In this document: positions 18,575 through 26,724 of the stretch, piece after piece | Layout of the letters: each line of letters opens with the position of its first letter | Position numbering within the stretch: the stretch's first letter is position 1 | NCBI GenBank assembly: GCA_025356655.1 | Contig: JANXRW010000042.1 | Location: 1-39,754 of the forward strand | Reading direction: 5' to 3' | DNA length: 39,754 nt | From: Betaproteobacteria bacterium | Lineage (GTDB): Bacteria > Pseudomonadota > Gammaproteobacteria > Burkholderiales > SHXO01 | The notes under the pieces: model-generated | What the model was told of the DNA's origin: nothing | Databases searched by the model: none | Seen by the model: only the letters and a program-made list of their open reading frames with translations | Made by a program: the position numbers and the translations under genes

Positions 18575-18612
18575 GCGGCCGGGCAGTGTCCACTGCGCCG
18601 GCCGCTCCTTTT
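18575..18612 (+). terminator. Rho-independent terminator
   Basis: GCGGCCGG pairs with CCGGCCGC (18575-18605). The loop itself folds further through GCAGTG/CACTGC, leaving a single bulged G. TCCTTTT follows. It lies 24 bases after the stop of the five-module gene and separates it from the convergent exporter gene. Confidence 0.75.
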
Positions 18613-18671
18613 GGCAGGCCTCGCGCGACATCACGCGGTCGGACCTGGCCCCAGGCCTGGCCGGGCCCTGG

Positions 18672-20429
18672 TCAAGCCGTCTCGGCGAACTGCATCCGAT
18701 AGAGCCGCGCGTAGGCGCCGCCCAGGGCGAGTAACTCGGCGTGAGTGCCAGATTCGACCACTCGCCCCTCGCCAAGCACAATGATGCGATCGGCCTTCTC
18801 CACGGTGGAAAGGCGGTGCGCAATGACCAGGGTGGTACGACCCTCCATCAGCGCGTCCAGACCCGCCTGGACCTGCCGCTCCGAGACCGAGTCCAGTGCC
18901 GAGGTCGCTTCATCCAAAATCAGGATCGGGGCATTCTTCAGGAGCGTCCGGGCGATTGCCAGGCGCTGCCGCTGACCACCCGAGAGCTTCACGCCGCTCT
19001 CGCCCACTAGCGTTTCCACCCCGCGCGGCATGCGCTCGATGAAATCCAGCGCGTGCGCAGCCTGGGCCGCCGCCAGGATCTCAGCGGCTGAGCGACCACC
19101 CATCTCGCCGTAGGCGATGTTGGCGCCGACCGTGTCGTTGAACAGGGCGACCTCCTGGCTGACCAACCCGACGTTGGCGCGCAGGCTCGCCAGCCGGATT
19201 CGCGCCAGATCATGGCCGTCGACCAGGATTCGGCCCTCGGTCGGCACGAAGAACCGGGGGAGCAGGTTCGCGATCGTGGTCTTGCCGCTGCCCGAGGCCC
19301 CCACCAGCGCCACCGTCTCTCCGGGCCGCACCGTGAAGCTCACGTCGTCAAGTGCGAGGCGCTCGGCCTCCGGATAGCGGAAGCTCACCCTCTCGAAAAT
19401 GATTTCGCCCTTCGCTTCGCCCAACTCGACGCGGCCCTCATCGGGCTCCCCTTGCTGGTCGAGCAAGGCGTAAACACTTTCCGCTGCCGCCAAACCCCGC
19501 TGCAGGTGTTCGGTGACACCCGTGAGGCGCTTCAGCGGCGCGGTCAGCATCAGCATGGCACCGATGAACGCGACGAATCCGCCCACGCTGGTGGTGTCGG
19601 CGCGCGCCTGCTCCACCGCCTGGAAAACCACCACGGCCACGGCAAGGGCGGCGAACAGTTGCACTACGGGCACGTTGGCCGCCGCGGCAGCCGCCTGCTT
19701 GAGCTGAAACCGGCGCAGGCGTCCCCCGGCATCCGCGAAGCGACGCGATTCGTAGGACTGGCCCGCAAAAACCTTCACCACCTTCTGGCATTCGATCGCT
19801 TCCTGCAACACATGGGTGAGCTCGCCCATGGAACTTTGCGTCGAGCGGCTCATGGTGCGCAGTCGGCGGTTCAGGTAACGCACGACGAAGGCGATGGGCG
19901 GCCCCATGAAGAGCGAGATCAGCGTGAGGCGCCAGTTGAGCCAGAGCAGGAAGCCCAGCAACCCGACCAACGACAAACTGTCCTTGACCATGACCGTGAC
20001 CACGTTGGTCGCCGCATCGGTGACCTGGGTCACATCGAAGATGAAGCGCGAGATGAGCGCGCCGCTCTTGGTCTCCGCAAAGTACCCGGCAGGTAGGCTC
20101 AGCATGCGCTCGAACATGGCTTGGCGCAGGTCCAGCACCACCCGTGTGCCTACCCAGGTACTGGCATAGGCACCGAGGAAGTGCCCAGCGCCCCGGACCA
20201 AAAAAATGATGACGATGAACACCGGCACCCAGCGAATGAAGAAGGGGTCCCGGCGCACGAAAGTGCCATCAAGGAAGGGCTTGACCGCCGCCGGCAGTGC
20301 CACCTCGGTGGCAGCCACCAGCGCCATGCCCAGAATCGCAAGAGCGAACACGGCACGGTAGGGTTTGATCTGAGAGAGTAGCCGCAGGTAGAGCTGCGCG
20401 CCGGACTTGCCTTGCATGGGCGCCACCAT
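18672..20429 (-). CDS. msbA: MsbA-type lipid A/exporter ABC half-transporter
   Basis: This fused permease-ATPase has 585 residues, the MsbA length. Six transmembrane helices occupy about 1-310, with the typical KSGALISRFIFDVTQVT and RLTLISLFMGPPIAFVVRYL segments. The ATPase domain has Walker A LVGASGSGKTTIANLL, the signature LSGGQRQRLAIARTLL, Walker B ILILDEATSALD and the His switch LVIAHRLSTV. In its host it would flip lipid A-core across the inner membrane. A different exported lipid or peptide cannot be excluded from motifs alone. ATG 20429 has a G-rich Shine-Dalgarno-like tract eight bases upstream; ATG 20417 is the alternative. lpxK is not adjacent. Confidence 0.85.
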   Translation of the reverse strand: MVAPMQGKSGAQLYLRLLSQIKPYRAVFALAILGMALVAATEVALPAAVKPFLDGTFVRRDPFFIRWVPVFIVIIFLVRGAGHFLGAYASTWVGTRVVLDLRQAMFERMLSLPAGYFAETKSGALISRFIFDVTQVTDAATNVVTVMVKDSLSLVGLLGFLLWLNWRLTLISLFMGPPIAFVVRYLNRRLRTMSRSTQSSMGELTHVLQEAIECQKVVKVFAGQSYESRRFADAGGRLRRFQLKQAAAAAANVPVVQLFAALAVAVVVFQAVEQARADTTSVGGFVAFIGAMLMLTAPLKRLTGVTEHLQRGLAAAESVYALLDQQGEPDEGRVELGEAKGEIIFERVSFRYPEAERLALDDVSFTVRPGETVALVGASGSGKTTIANLLPRFFVPTEGRILVDGHDLARIRLASLRANVGLVSQEVALFNDTVGANIAYGEMGGRSAAEILAAAQAAHALDFIERMPRGVETLVGESGVKLSGGQRQRLAIARTLLKNAPILILDEATSALDSVSERQVQAGLDALMEGRTTLVIAHRLSTVEKADRIIVLGEGRVVESGTHAELLALGGAYARLYRMQFAETA

Positions 20430-20667
20430 AGCAAATTCCCCCCCGAAAGCAAGCGGCTCCCGCCCGCTGACTTCCGAACTAGGCGGCCGACGGGAAGCGT
20501 TTGGGCGAACCAACTGCCTCGCAGCCCAGCCACCATCGATGGATTGCACCCGATGCAGGCCAACGGTTAGCGGTGCCAAGCCCGGCTGCAGGATCTCCGG
20601 AGATTTGAGCTCGTGCAATTCGCCTTCGCGCATCGCAGCCATCTGATCCCAGCCCAGGGCGGGCGCT

Positions 20668-21007
20668 CGCAGGACTGATCTGAAAAACAGTCCGCACCGC
20701 CGTACAACTCGAGCAACTCCGAGACCCGTGCAATCCCACAGATCATGGGGTCGTTCCATTCCTCGAAGCTCACGCGCGGCGGACGGGTTCGGCGAGAAGC
20801 CCTGCGCGCGCCTGTGCCAGGGCGCCCTCCGGGGATGCCCCGAGGGCCGCGGCGCGGTCCCCGGGGCCGACCCTGGCGCCGGGCAGAAGGGTCATGTCGA
20901 GGTTGGTGACGGACGAGTTCGCCGACGATCCGGTCACCCTCGCCCGACCGGTAGAGGATCTCCACCGTCGCCTCGGTCAGGCAGACGATGCGCCGTGGCA
21001 ACTGCTT
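20668..21007 (-). pseudogene. Degraded BtuF-like cobalamin-binding protein
   Basis: Two blocks typical of periplasmic cobalamin-binding proteins remain in one frame. LPRRIVCLTEATVEILYRSG and DRIVGE form the N-terminal block. RPPRVSFEEWNDPMICGIAR, then VSELLELYGGADCF, is the block with the FEEW signature. Between them only about 50 residues of Arg/Gly/Pro-rich sequence survive, where homologues carry roughly 100 or more residues. There is no signal peptide, and the C-terminal lobe is missing. This is an internally deleted, truncated gene. It lies downstream of btuM on the same strand, so the two probably formed a vitamin B12 uptake unit. Confidence 0.65.
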
Positions 21008-21085
21008 GCCCAGGGCTGGCACCGGGGACCTAGCGCCCGAAGCGGGCCGCCGGATCGGACGGAAACGGGACTGCCGGGAAGGCGA

Positions 21086-21658
21086 TCAGCCGGGTACGCC
21101 GGCACGCAGCCGCGCGCCGCCCTCGGTGGCCACGAACTGCAGTGCGCCCGCGAGCCCCAGATACAGCGCGGCACTACCCACGTAGGCAGGGAAATAGGCA
21201 AGCACGGTGCGCGTGAAATCGACCGGCCCCAGGGATTTCACCGTGCCGGCGAAAAGGTAGAGGCTCGCGTTTGAGATCAGGAAGGCACCCGCCAAGCCGC
21301 CCACAGCGATCAGGCTGAGCGCTACCGCGCCGGCGACACCGCGCGCGCCAAGCCCTCGACCGAATCGTCCCGCGCCCCAGAGCAAACCGTAGGTGGGGAT
21401 CAGGAACCAGTAGGCAGGGCTCAGGCACCAGGCGCCGAGCTCGCTCGAGCCCGCCGCAAGGTCAACGAAAAAGGCCGTCAGCAGCAGCAGGGCGAACATA
21501 CGCACCGGGCGCAAATAAAACCCGGCGAGCAGGAACACGGCCAGGGAGGCGTCGGGGAGCCGATCCGGGCTACCAAAATGGGTAAAGCGGGTCAGTGCCA
21601 TGAGCAGCACCAGCAGACCGAAAAGCATCCAGCTGTGGCGCGGTCGCAGGTCGTGCAC
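21086..21658 (-). CDS. btuM: Cobalamin transporter BtuM-like
   Basis: This 190-residue membrane protein has five to six hydrophobic segments, including MLFGLLVLLMALTRF, LAVFLLAGFYL and MFALLLLTAFFVDLAAG. BtuM proteins are solitary ECF S-component-like vitamin B12 transporters of Gram-negative bacteria. They carry a conserved cysteine that ligates the cobalt. Here Cys78, in GAWCLSPAYWFLIPTY, is at the matching position (Cys80 in the characterised Thiobacillus protein, from memory). The start is GTG 21658, set by an excellent AAGGAGGT four bases upstream. The longer upstream frame has no family character. The downstream BtuF-like remnant supports a role in B12 uptake. No clear B12 riboswitch was found upstream. 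Confidence 0.75.
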   Translation of the reverse strand: MHDLRPRHSWMLFGLLVLLMALTRFTHFGSPDRLPDASLAVFLLAGFYLRPVRMFALLLLTAFFVDLAAGSSELGAWCLSPAYWFLIPTYGLLWGAGRFGRGLGARGVAGAVALSLIAVGGLAGAFLISNASLYLFAGTVKSLGPVDFTRTVLAYFPAYVGSAALYLGLAGALQFVATEGGARLRAGVPG

Positions 21659-21670
21659 GAGGACCTCCTT

Positions 21671-22362
21671 GTCGAAAGTGGGGCAGGGTTTGGAAAGCCG
21701 GTCACGCACGGATAACGAAGACCTCATTCCCGGCTCACCGCAACAGGCCACCGTTACCTGCAGATGGGACGTTAGATTACCCATGCGGGGCCACAAATGC
21801 CAGCCCGGCGCGCAAGAGCGTGGCCCCGGCCGGCGCGGTCGGTCAGTCGGCCAGATAGCCGGAGTGGGCAACGCCGAAGTCGCGGGCGGTGTCGGGCCCT
21901 GCGTGCTGCCCGGCGAAAGGCGTCCCGAGGCCCGTCTGCGGTGCGGTTTCGGTGCTGCCGACGTCCAACGCTTTCGGATTGAGTTCAGCGTAGGTCATCG
22001 GGACGGGGTCCTGGGAATTGGCCCTTTTGGGATGCAAGTCTCCAGTGGCAAGGTGCCCGGCTCGTGTCATTCGCATGCGACATTCTCTACGGCAGTCAAA
22101 CCGCGCCATTTAACGGAATTTGACTGGGCGCCGCCGCCGGGGAAGCCCGGCCGGGCCCCGGCGAGGGAGGAGCCGGGGGGCCGGCCCCTTGGGCGGGCGG
22201 GCGACCAGCCCTGTCGCCGCTTCAGCCGAACCACAGGGCGCACCGACCCCGCGGTTGAATATTGCAATCTTCACGCATGAGGAAATGTCATATGCCTCCC
22301 CCAGACTGCGCGGGTGGCCAAACCGAATCATCGGTGAGCCCCCGACCCTGAGGATATACATC
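21671..22362. other. Intergenic region between btuM and PEP-CTERM gene
   Basis: No gene is supported in this divergent region. An 88-codon minus-strand frame at 21843-22109 has no recognised family and no start signal. CAGTCAAA (22093-22100) and TTTGACTG (22119-22126) form a perfect 8-bp inverted repeat. The stretch at 22130-22200 is extremely GC-rich and self-complementary. Confidence 0.5.
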
Positions 22363-23970
22363 ATGAAGACGTCCAGCAACCGCGCCCGGGCCCTGCCCGC
22401 GCGCACCCTGATGACGGCCGCCGTGGCCGCCGCCCTCACCATCGCCGGCCTGCCCGCCCACGCTGACCTAGTGACCGGCGGCCAGGAACTGGTGGTGAGC
22501 AGCACCACCTACAACGATGCCGGTTTCTCCGTCGGCGCCGCGTTGCCGCTGAGCACCACGACCCTCGCGACCGCCGGTAGCGCCTTCTGCCAGAACGCCG
22601 ATTGCTCGGCGAGCGTCTGGAACAACAGCCTGAAAGTGACTACCGGCGTCCCCGGCAGCGGCGCCAACGACGCCAACTTCGGCACCTCGTCGGCCATCTC
22701 CCTGCTCAGCGTGAACGCCAACACCGGCCACCTGGATGGCAGCCTGGATGTCACCGCGCTGGCCGCCAGCCAGAACCTGAAGCTGGTCACCAGCTTCGCC
22801 TCCAAGTCCGAGTTGGCACTGAACGTGACCCCGGACGGCAAGTCCGTGACATTCATGGGCTACAACACGACCCTGGGCAAGCTGGACATTTCCAACTCCA
22901 ACACCCCGGGCATCATCGAACCGGGCAACACGGACACCCAGACGGCCACCTATCGCGGCGTCGCCCAGCTGAACGTGAGCAACAAAGCCCTGCAGTACAC
23001 CACCAGCAACGCTTACGCTGGCAACAACGGCCGCGCCGCCGTACTGGCCGCCAACGGCCAGTACTACATGGCCGGTAACGCCGGCAACGGCAACGGCAGC
23101 GCCGCGGTCACCGCCGCCACCGGTATCCAGCTGCTCACGCCGGGCAACAACGCCACCACGGCCACGCCGGGCACCACCGAATTAGGCGCCTACAACATCA
23201 CGCAGAACGGCTACGCGGCCGACAAGGCCGCCAAGGACAGCAACTTCCGCGGGCTGACGGTCTTCAACAATACCGTGTATGTGAGCAAGGGCAGTGGCGG
23301 TAACGGCATCAACACGGTCTACCAGGTGGGCGCCGCCGGTGCCCTCCCCACCGGCACCAGCAACCCCATCACCGTCCTGCCGGGCTTCAGCACCGCCCTT
23401 GCCAAGCCCGCCGACAAGACGGTCTTGCATCCCTTCGGCCTGTTCTTCGCCAACGCCAGCACGCTGTACGTGGGTGACGAAGGTTCGGGCGCTGCCACCG
23501 ACTTCGGCGCCAGCCCCACCACCAACGCCGGCGGCCTGCAGAAGTGGAGCCTGGTGAGCGGTGTCTGGACGCTGGACTACACGCTGAAAGGCTCGCTGAT
23601 CGGACACAGCTACACCACGAGCGACGGCGCCGGTCACGCGCTAACCACCACCGCCGACGGTCTGCGGAACCTGACGGGTCGCGTGAACGGCGACGGCACC
23701 GTGTCGATTTTCGCGGTAACCTCCACCGCGGGCAGCGTCCTGGGCGATGCCGGTGCCGATCCGAACCAGCTGGTGTCCATTACCGACACCTTGGCCAACA
23801 CGACCGCGGCCGGCGCAGCGGGCGAGGATTTCACGGTCCTGCAGACCGCCGCCCTGGGCCAAGCCCTGCGTGGCGTGGCCCTGGCCCCGGTGCCCGAGCC
23901 CACCACCTGGGTGCTGATGGTCGGTGGCCTGCTGGCCGCCGTCGGTATGGGTGCCCGCCGCCGCAGCTAA
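22363..23970 (+). CDS. PEP-CTERM-anchored secreted protein
   Basis: This 535-residue exported protein has a signal peptide (TLMTAAVAAALTIAGLPAHA) and a textbook PEP-CTERM sorting signal at the C-terminus: VPEPTTWVLMVGGLLAAVGMG followed by ARRRS. Such proteins are cut and attached at the cell surface by an exosortase, often in exopolysaccharide-producing bacteria. The middle is Asn/Thr/Gly-rich. It has short repeated blocks such as FRGLTVFNNTVYVSKGSGGNGINTVYQVG and FGLFFANASTLYVGDEG, which look like blades of a beta-propeller. Enzymatic function is unknown. ATG 22363 has GAGGA about nine bases upstream. No exosortase or other PEP-CTERM machinery is encoded within the window. Confidence 0.85.
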   Translation: MKTSSNRARALPARTLMTAAVAAALTIAGLPAHADLVTGGQELVVSSTTYNDAGFSVGAALPLSTTTLATAGSAFCQNADCSASVWNNSLKVTTGVPGSGANDANFGTSSAISLLSVNANTGHLDGSLDVTALAASQNLKLVTSFASKSELALNVTPDGKSVTFMGYNTTLGKLDISNSNTPGIIEPGNTDTQTATYRGVAQLNVSNKALQYTTSNAYAGNNGRAAVLAANGQYYMAGNAGNGNGSAAVTAATGIQLLTPGNNATTATPGTTELGAYNITQNGYAADKAAKDSNFRGLTVFNNTVYVSKGSGGNGINTVYQVGAAGALPTGTSNPITVLPGFSTALAKPADKTVLHPFGLFFANASTLYVGDEGSGAATDFGASPTTNAGGLQKWSLVSGVWTLDYTLKGSLIGHSYTTSDGAGHALTTTADGLRNLTGRVNGDGTVSIFAVTSTAGSVLGDAGADPNQLVSITDTLANTTAAGAAGEDFTVLQTAALGQALRGVALAPVPEPTTWVLMVGGLLAAVGMGARRRS

Positions 23971-24057
23971 GCGCGTTCGACGCCGCTCCGGGGGGATGGC
24001 GCGGGGTGGGGATGTGGTCCCCGCGCGAGTCCCTCTGCCTGATCTGCTGAAATCGAT

Positions 24058-24092
24058 GGCCCCACAGGCGTTTGTTGCCTGCGGGGCCTTTT
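24058..24092 (+). terminator. Rho-independent terminator
   Basis: GGCCCC-A-CAGGC pairs with GCCTG-C-GGGGCC across a GTTTGTT loop, with one A/C mismatch, and TTTT follows. It lies about 90 bases after the PEP-CTERM gene. Confidence 0.85.
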
Positions 24093-24615
24093 CCCGCTGG
24101 GTGAGCGCGTCCTCACCCCACCGCGTCGGCCCCAATGCTTCGGCGCGCTGCGCCCCCCGTCACTCTCATCACGCTGTCCGCCATCGCAGGCGGACGAAGC
24201 GTCCCGATGACCGTCCTCGCTCCATCCGCGGGCGAGATCCATCCTTTTTTTTCCGCCTATCCGCGTCGGGGCATTGGGCAACGGGCATGCCCCGACGCGT
24301 GGCGCCATTAAAAGGCCCGTCGGCCGCAGTTTGTCTTTGCGCTGGCGGGTGTAGTAAGTAAGCGCACACTGTCCATGGCGGTTTATCTCGGCTGGGACAG
24401 GCGCCAATACTTCCCCAAGCAGAACTCCGCGCAAGAGCGCCGGGCTTGTGCAGGGACAGTTTTCCCTGCCTGGAGCGGCTATAGGACCGCGCATTGGCGG
24501 TAGCCCCCAGCCTCGGCACGGGCGGCCGACGCGTGTCGGCGAACCACCCGGCGGAGGCTGCGAGAACACGCTAACCCACAGATGTGAAAGAGGATTCACA
24601 AAAGCGCATTAGCAG
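24093..24615. other. Intergenic region with a long perfect palindrome
   Basis: No gene is supported. The region holds a 13-bp perfect inverted repeat, CGCGTCGGGGCAT (24262-24274) with ATGCCCCGACGCG (24287-24299), separated by 12 bases. A run of eight Ts lies upstream of it (24245-24252), not downstream, so it is not a terminator on the plus strand. Confidence 0.6.
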
Positions 24616-24645
24616 TTGACGGTGCAAGGTTTTCGTCTCTATAGT
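24616..24645 (+). promoter_or_regulatory. Sigma-70 promoter for the TIGR02449-zapA unit
   Basis: TTGACG (24616-24621) and TATAGT (24640-24645) are near-consensus -35 and -10 boxes with an 18-base spacer. The expected transcription start, six to eight bases after the -10, falls on or next to ATG 24652. Confidence 0.7.
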
Positions 24646-24651
24646 GTCAGC

Positions 24652-24852
24652 ATGGAAGCGGAACTCGACGTCCTCGATGCAAAACTCACCCAGCTGGTAC
24701 AGCTATGCCACCGTCTACGCAACGACAACCACGAGTTACGGCAGCAGCTGGCCGAAGCGCTGAACGAAAACAAGCACCTGACGGGAAAGATGGAGGGAGC
24801 GCGGTCGCGGCTGGAGAAGCTGCTGCACCGGATCCCCGTGGACGAGGTATAG
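24652..24852 (+). CDS. TIGR02449-family coiled-coil protein
   Basis: This 66-residue protein is almost entirely one coiled coil, with heptad leucines in LDVLDAKLTQLVQLCHRLRN and in the following QQLAEALNENKHLTGKMEGA. It fits the short TIGR02449 family usually encoded immediately before zapA. It resembles ZapB and SlyX in size and character, so a role in Z-ring organisation with ZapA is plausible but not shown. The predicted transcript would begin at or very near its ATG, so the mRNA may be leaderless; no Shine-Dalgarno site is visible. Its TAG stop overlaps the apparent zapA start (ATAG). Confidence 0.8.
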   Translation: MEAELDVLDAKLTQLVQLCHRLRNDNHELRQQLAEALNENKHLTGKMEGARSRLEKLLHRIPVDEV

Positions 24853-25160
24853 CTAAAGCTGCGGACAGCATCGAGGTCACTATCCTCGAGCGTAAGTTTC
24901 GTATCGTCTGCGAGGAGGCGGATCGCCCCAGCCTGCTGCAGGCCGTCGACTACCTGGACGGCAAGATGCGCGAAATCCGGCTGGCGGGGAAGGTCATCGG
25001 ATCGGAGCGGGTCGCCGTTATGGCTGCGCTCAACATCACCCATGAGCTACTGTCCATGCGCCTAGGCGGCGGCCTGGACCTCGGCCAGTTCCGCCAGCGG
25101 ATCAAGTCCATGGCGCAGCTCGTCGACCAAGCCATGGAGGCCCAGGCCGACCTTTTCTGA
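24849..25160 (+). CDS. zapA: Cell division protein ZapA, apparent ATA start
   Basis: This protein of about 103 residues binds FtsZ and promotes Z-ring bundling. Family landmarks are SIEVTILERKFRIVC, LLQAVDYLDGKMREIR and GSERVAVMAALNITHELL, with a C-terminal coiled coil. The N-terminus should be (M)AKAADSIEVTIL. At that point the codon is ATA (24849-24851), which overlaps the upstream TAG as ATAG. No ATG, GTG, TTG or CTG is in frame between there and ATG 24705, which lies inside the previous gene and would add 48 unrelated residues. Either ATA is used through coupled re-initiation, or the base is a mutation or sequencing error for ATG. Confidence 0.88.
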   Translation: MAKAADSIEVTILERKFRIVCEEADRPSLLQAVDYLDGKMREIRLAGKVIGSERVAVMAALNITHELLSMRLGGGLDLGQFRQRIKSMAQLVDQAMEAQADLF

Positions 25161-25249
25161 GCGCCGCAAGAACGCGCTTCGCAGGGCGCGGCCCCTGGGC
25201 GTAGAATAGGGTTGCTCCCTGCCGTGTTTGTTCGGGCTTTATACTCTTT

Positions 25250-25430
25250 GAACCAATGTAATTCGCTTGGTCGCCGACCAACTGTGGTGCTGTTGTGCGC
25301 GTCCGATGCCGGAAGCGCCTGATGCGCCCGGAAGGTGACCACTCTTGGACCCTAGGTTCAAGATGCCGGTCCGGACGGCAATGGTGGGGGGCTCCCGTGT
25401 GCTAGTGACGGTCCTCTAAACCTGGTTCGC
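25250..25430 (+). ncRNA. ssrS: 6S RNA
   Basis: The stretch lies directly after zapA, the standard place for ssrS. It contains CTTGGACCCTAGGTTCAAG (about 25344-25362), the hallmark closing stem of 6S RNA, followed by GGTCCGGACGGCA. The ends pair through GAACCA (25250-25255) and TGGTTC (25423-25428), giving about 180 nt, the usual size. A -10 box, TATACT (25240-25245), fits a start near 25251. 6S RNA mimics an open promoter and sequesters sigma-70 RNA polymerase in stationary phase. The ends are estimated to within several bases. Confidence 0.85.
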
Positions 25431-25441
25431 GGGGCGTGGGA

Positions 25442-25897
25442 ATGGCTTTCTGGTTGATGAAGTCGGAGCCGGACGAGGTCAGCATCGATGACCTCGCACA
25501 GGCGCCAGGGCAGGCCGTGCCGTGGTTTGGCGTGCGCAACTACCAAGCGCGCAACTTCATGCGCGACGATATGCGGGTGGGGGAGCAGTGCTTTTTTTAC
25601 CACTCGAGTTGCCCTGAGCCCGGCATCGCGGGCATCGCACGGGTTTCCCGGGAAGCCTTCCCCGACGCTACCCAGTTCGACCCCAAAAGTGTCTATTTTG
25701 ATCCCAAGGCGTCGCCCGACCAGCCGCGCTGGTTCAATGTAGAGGTGCAATTCCTGCGCAAGACACGCTTGCTGCCCCTGCAGGAGATCCGTTCCTTCCC
25801 CGAGCTGGCGCAGATGCGCTTACTGGCACGCGGCAACCGGCTCTCCATCACGCCGGTGACGGCGGCGCAGTGGGCCTTCCTGCTGAATCAGCTGTGA
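25442..25897 (+). CDS. EVE-domain protein
   Basis: This 151-residue protein consists of one EVE domain, a PUA-like fold that binds modified bases. The start FWLMKSEPDEVSIDDL, the pocket segment GVRNYQARNFMRDDMRVGEQ and the block FFYHSSCPEPGIAGIARV are diagnostic. YthN-like and EVE proteins recognise modified cytosine or methylated nucleotides, and some sit next to defence genes. This stand-alone form is also common as a housekeeping gene. It begins only about 12 bases after the 6S RNA, in the place where ygfA follows ssrS in many gammaproteobacteria. ATG 25442 matches the family start. Confidence 0.9.
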   Translation: MAFWLMKSEPDEVSIDDLAQAPGQAVPWFGVRNYQARNFMRDDMRVGEQCFFYHSSCPEPGIAGIARVSREAFPDATQFDPKSVYFDPKASPDQPRWFNVEVQFLRKTRLLPLQEIRSFPELAQMRLLARGNRLSITPVTAAQWAFLLNQL

Positions 25898-25929
25898 ACG
25901 CGCCGCTGCGCTGGGCCTGAAGGTCATCG

Positions 25930-26724
25930 ATGGAATGGTGGCTGGGGTATCTACTGTTGGGCTTGGCCGCAGGGTTCCTCGCCGGACTGCTGGGTATCGG
26001 CGGCGGCATGCTGGTGGTCCCCACCCTCGTGTTCCTGTTCTCCGCCCAGCACTTTGACGCTAGCCGGGTGATGCACCTCGCGCTCGGCACCTCGCTCGCG
26101 AGCATCGTCGCCACCAGCCTGACCAGTACCCTGTCACACCATCGGCTCGGCCATGTACTCTGGCCCGTATGGCGGCGCAGTGTGATTGGCGCCCTGCTGG
26201 GAACCCTCGCGGGTACCGCCCTAGCCGACCGCCTTCCTGCCCACTACCTAGCGGCACTTTTTGTGGCGTTCACCATCTACTGCGCCCTACAAATGGTCAT
26301 GAATCGCCAGCCTCCGCCGAGCCGGCAACTACCGGGGACGGCCGGACTGGGCCTCGCCGGCCTTGCCCTCGGGGGCCTCTCCAGCTTGGTGGGTGCGGGC
26401 GGCGGCCTCATCGCCGTGCCCCTCTTGAGCTACTGCAATGTGCCCCTGCGTCAGGCGATCGGCACATCGGCGGCCTTCGGACTGCCCGTATCCCTGGCAG
26501 GTTCCCTGGGATACCTCCTGCACGGTCTTTCCAAAGACCGTCTGCCACCGGGAGCGGTGGGCTACATCTACCTACCAGCCGTAGTTTGCATTCTCCTCGG
26601 TGCGCTCGTCACGGTCCCTCTGGGGGCGCGCGCCTGCCATTTCCTGCCCGTGGCCCGCCTGCGGCTCATCTTCGCAGCGCTGCTGCTCGCGGCCGCCGGA
26701 CGGATGCTCGCCAGCCTGCTATGA
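25930..26724 (+). CDS. TauE/SafE-family transporter
   Basis: This 264-residue polytopic inner-membrane protein has about eight hydrophobic helices. The two internal repeats carry the family motif: GLLGIGGGMLVVPTL near the N-terminus and SSLVGAGGGLIAVPLL in the middle. Relatives export sulfite, sulfoacetate or other small organosulfur anions. The substrate cannot be read from sequence. It starts 32 bases after the EVE-domain gene. Its last 59 bases overlap the 3' end of the convergent patatin gene, which is unusual for two intact genes. Confidence 0.85.
   Translation: MEWWLGYLLLGLAAGFLAGLLGIGGGMLVVPTLVFLFSAQHFDASRVMHLALGTSLASIVATSLTSTLSHHRLGHVLWPVWRRSVIGALLGTLAGTALADRLPAHYLAALFVAFTIYCALQMVMNRQPPPSRQLPGTAGLGLAGLALGGLSSLVGAGGGLIAVPLLSYCNVPLRQAIGTSAAFGLPVSLAGSLGYLLHGLSKDRLPPGAVGYIYLPAVVCILLGALVTVPLGARACHFLPVARLRLIFAALLLAAAGRMLASLL

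Noticed and set aside
21671-22060. Cobalamin riboswitch expected upstream of btuM
   Set aside because: Scattered likeness only (GGGAATGAGGT near 21735; GCCACTGGAGAC near 22045). The CCCGCAACTGT core and ordered elements are missing. A covariance-model search would settle it.
21843-22109. 88-codon minus-strand open frame upstream of btuM
   Set aside because: No recognisable family, signal or Shine-Dalgarno. Insufficient evidence to call a gene.
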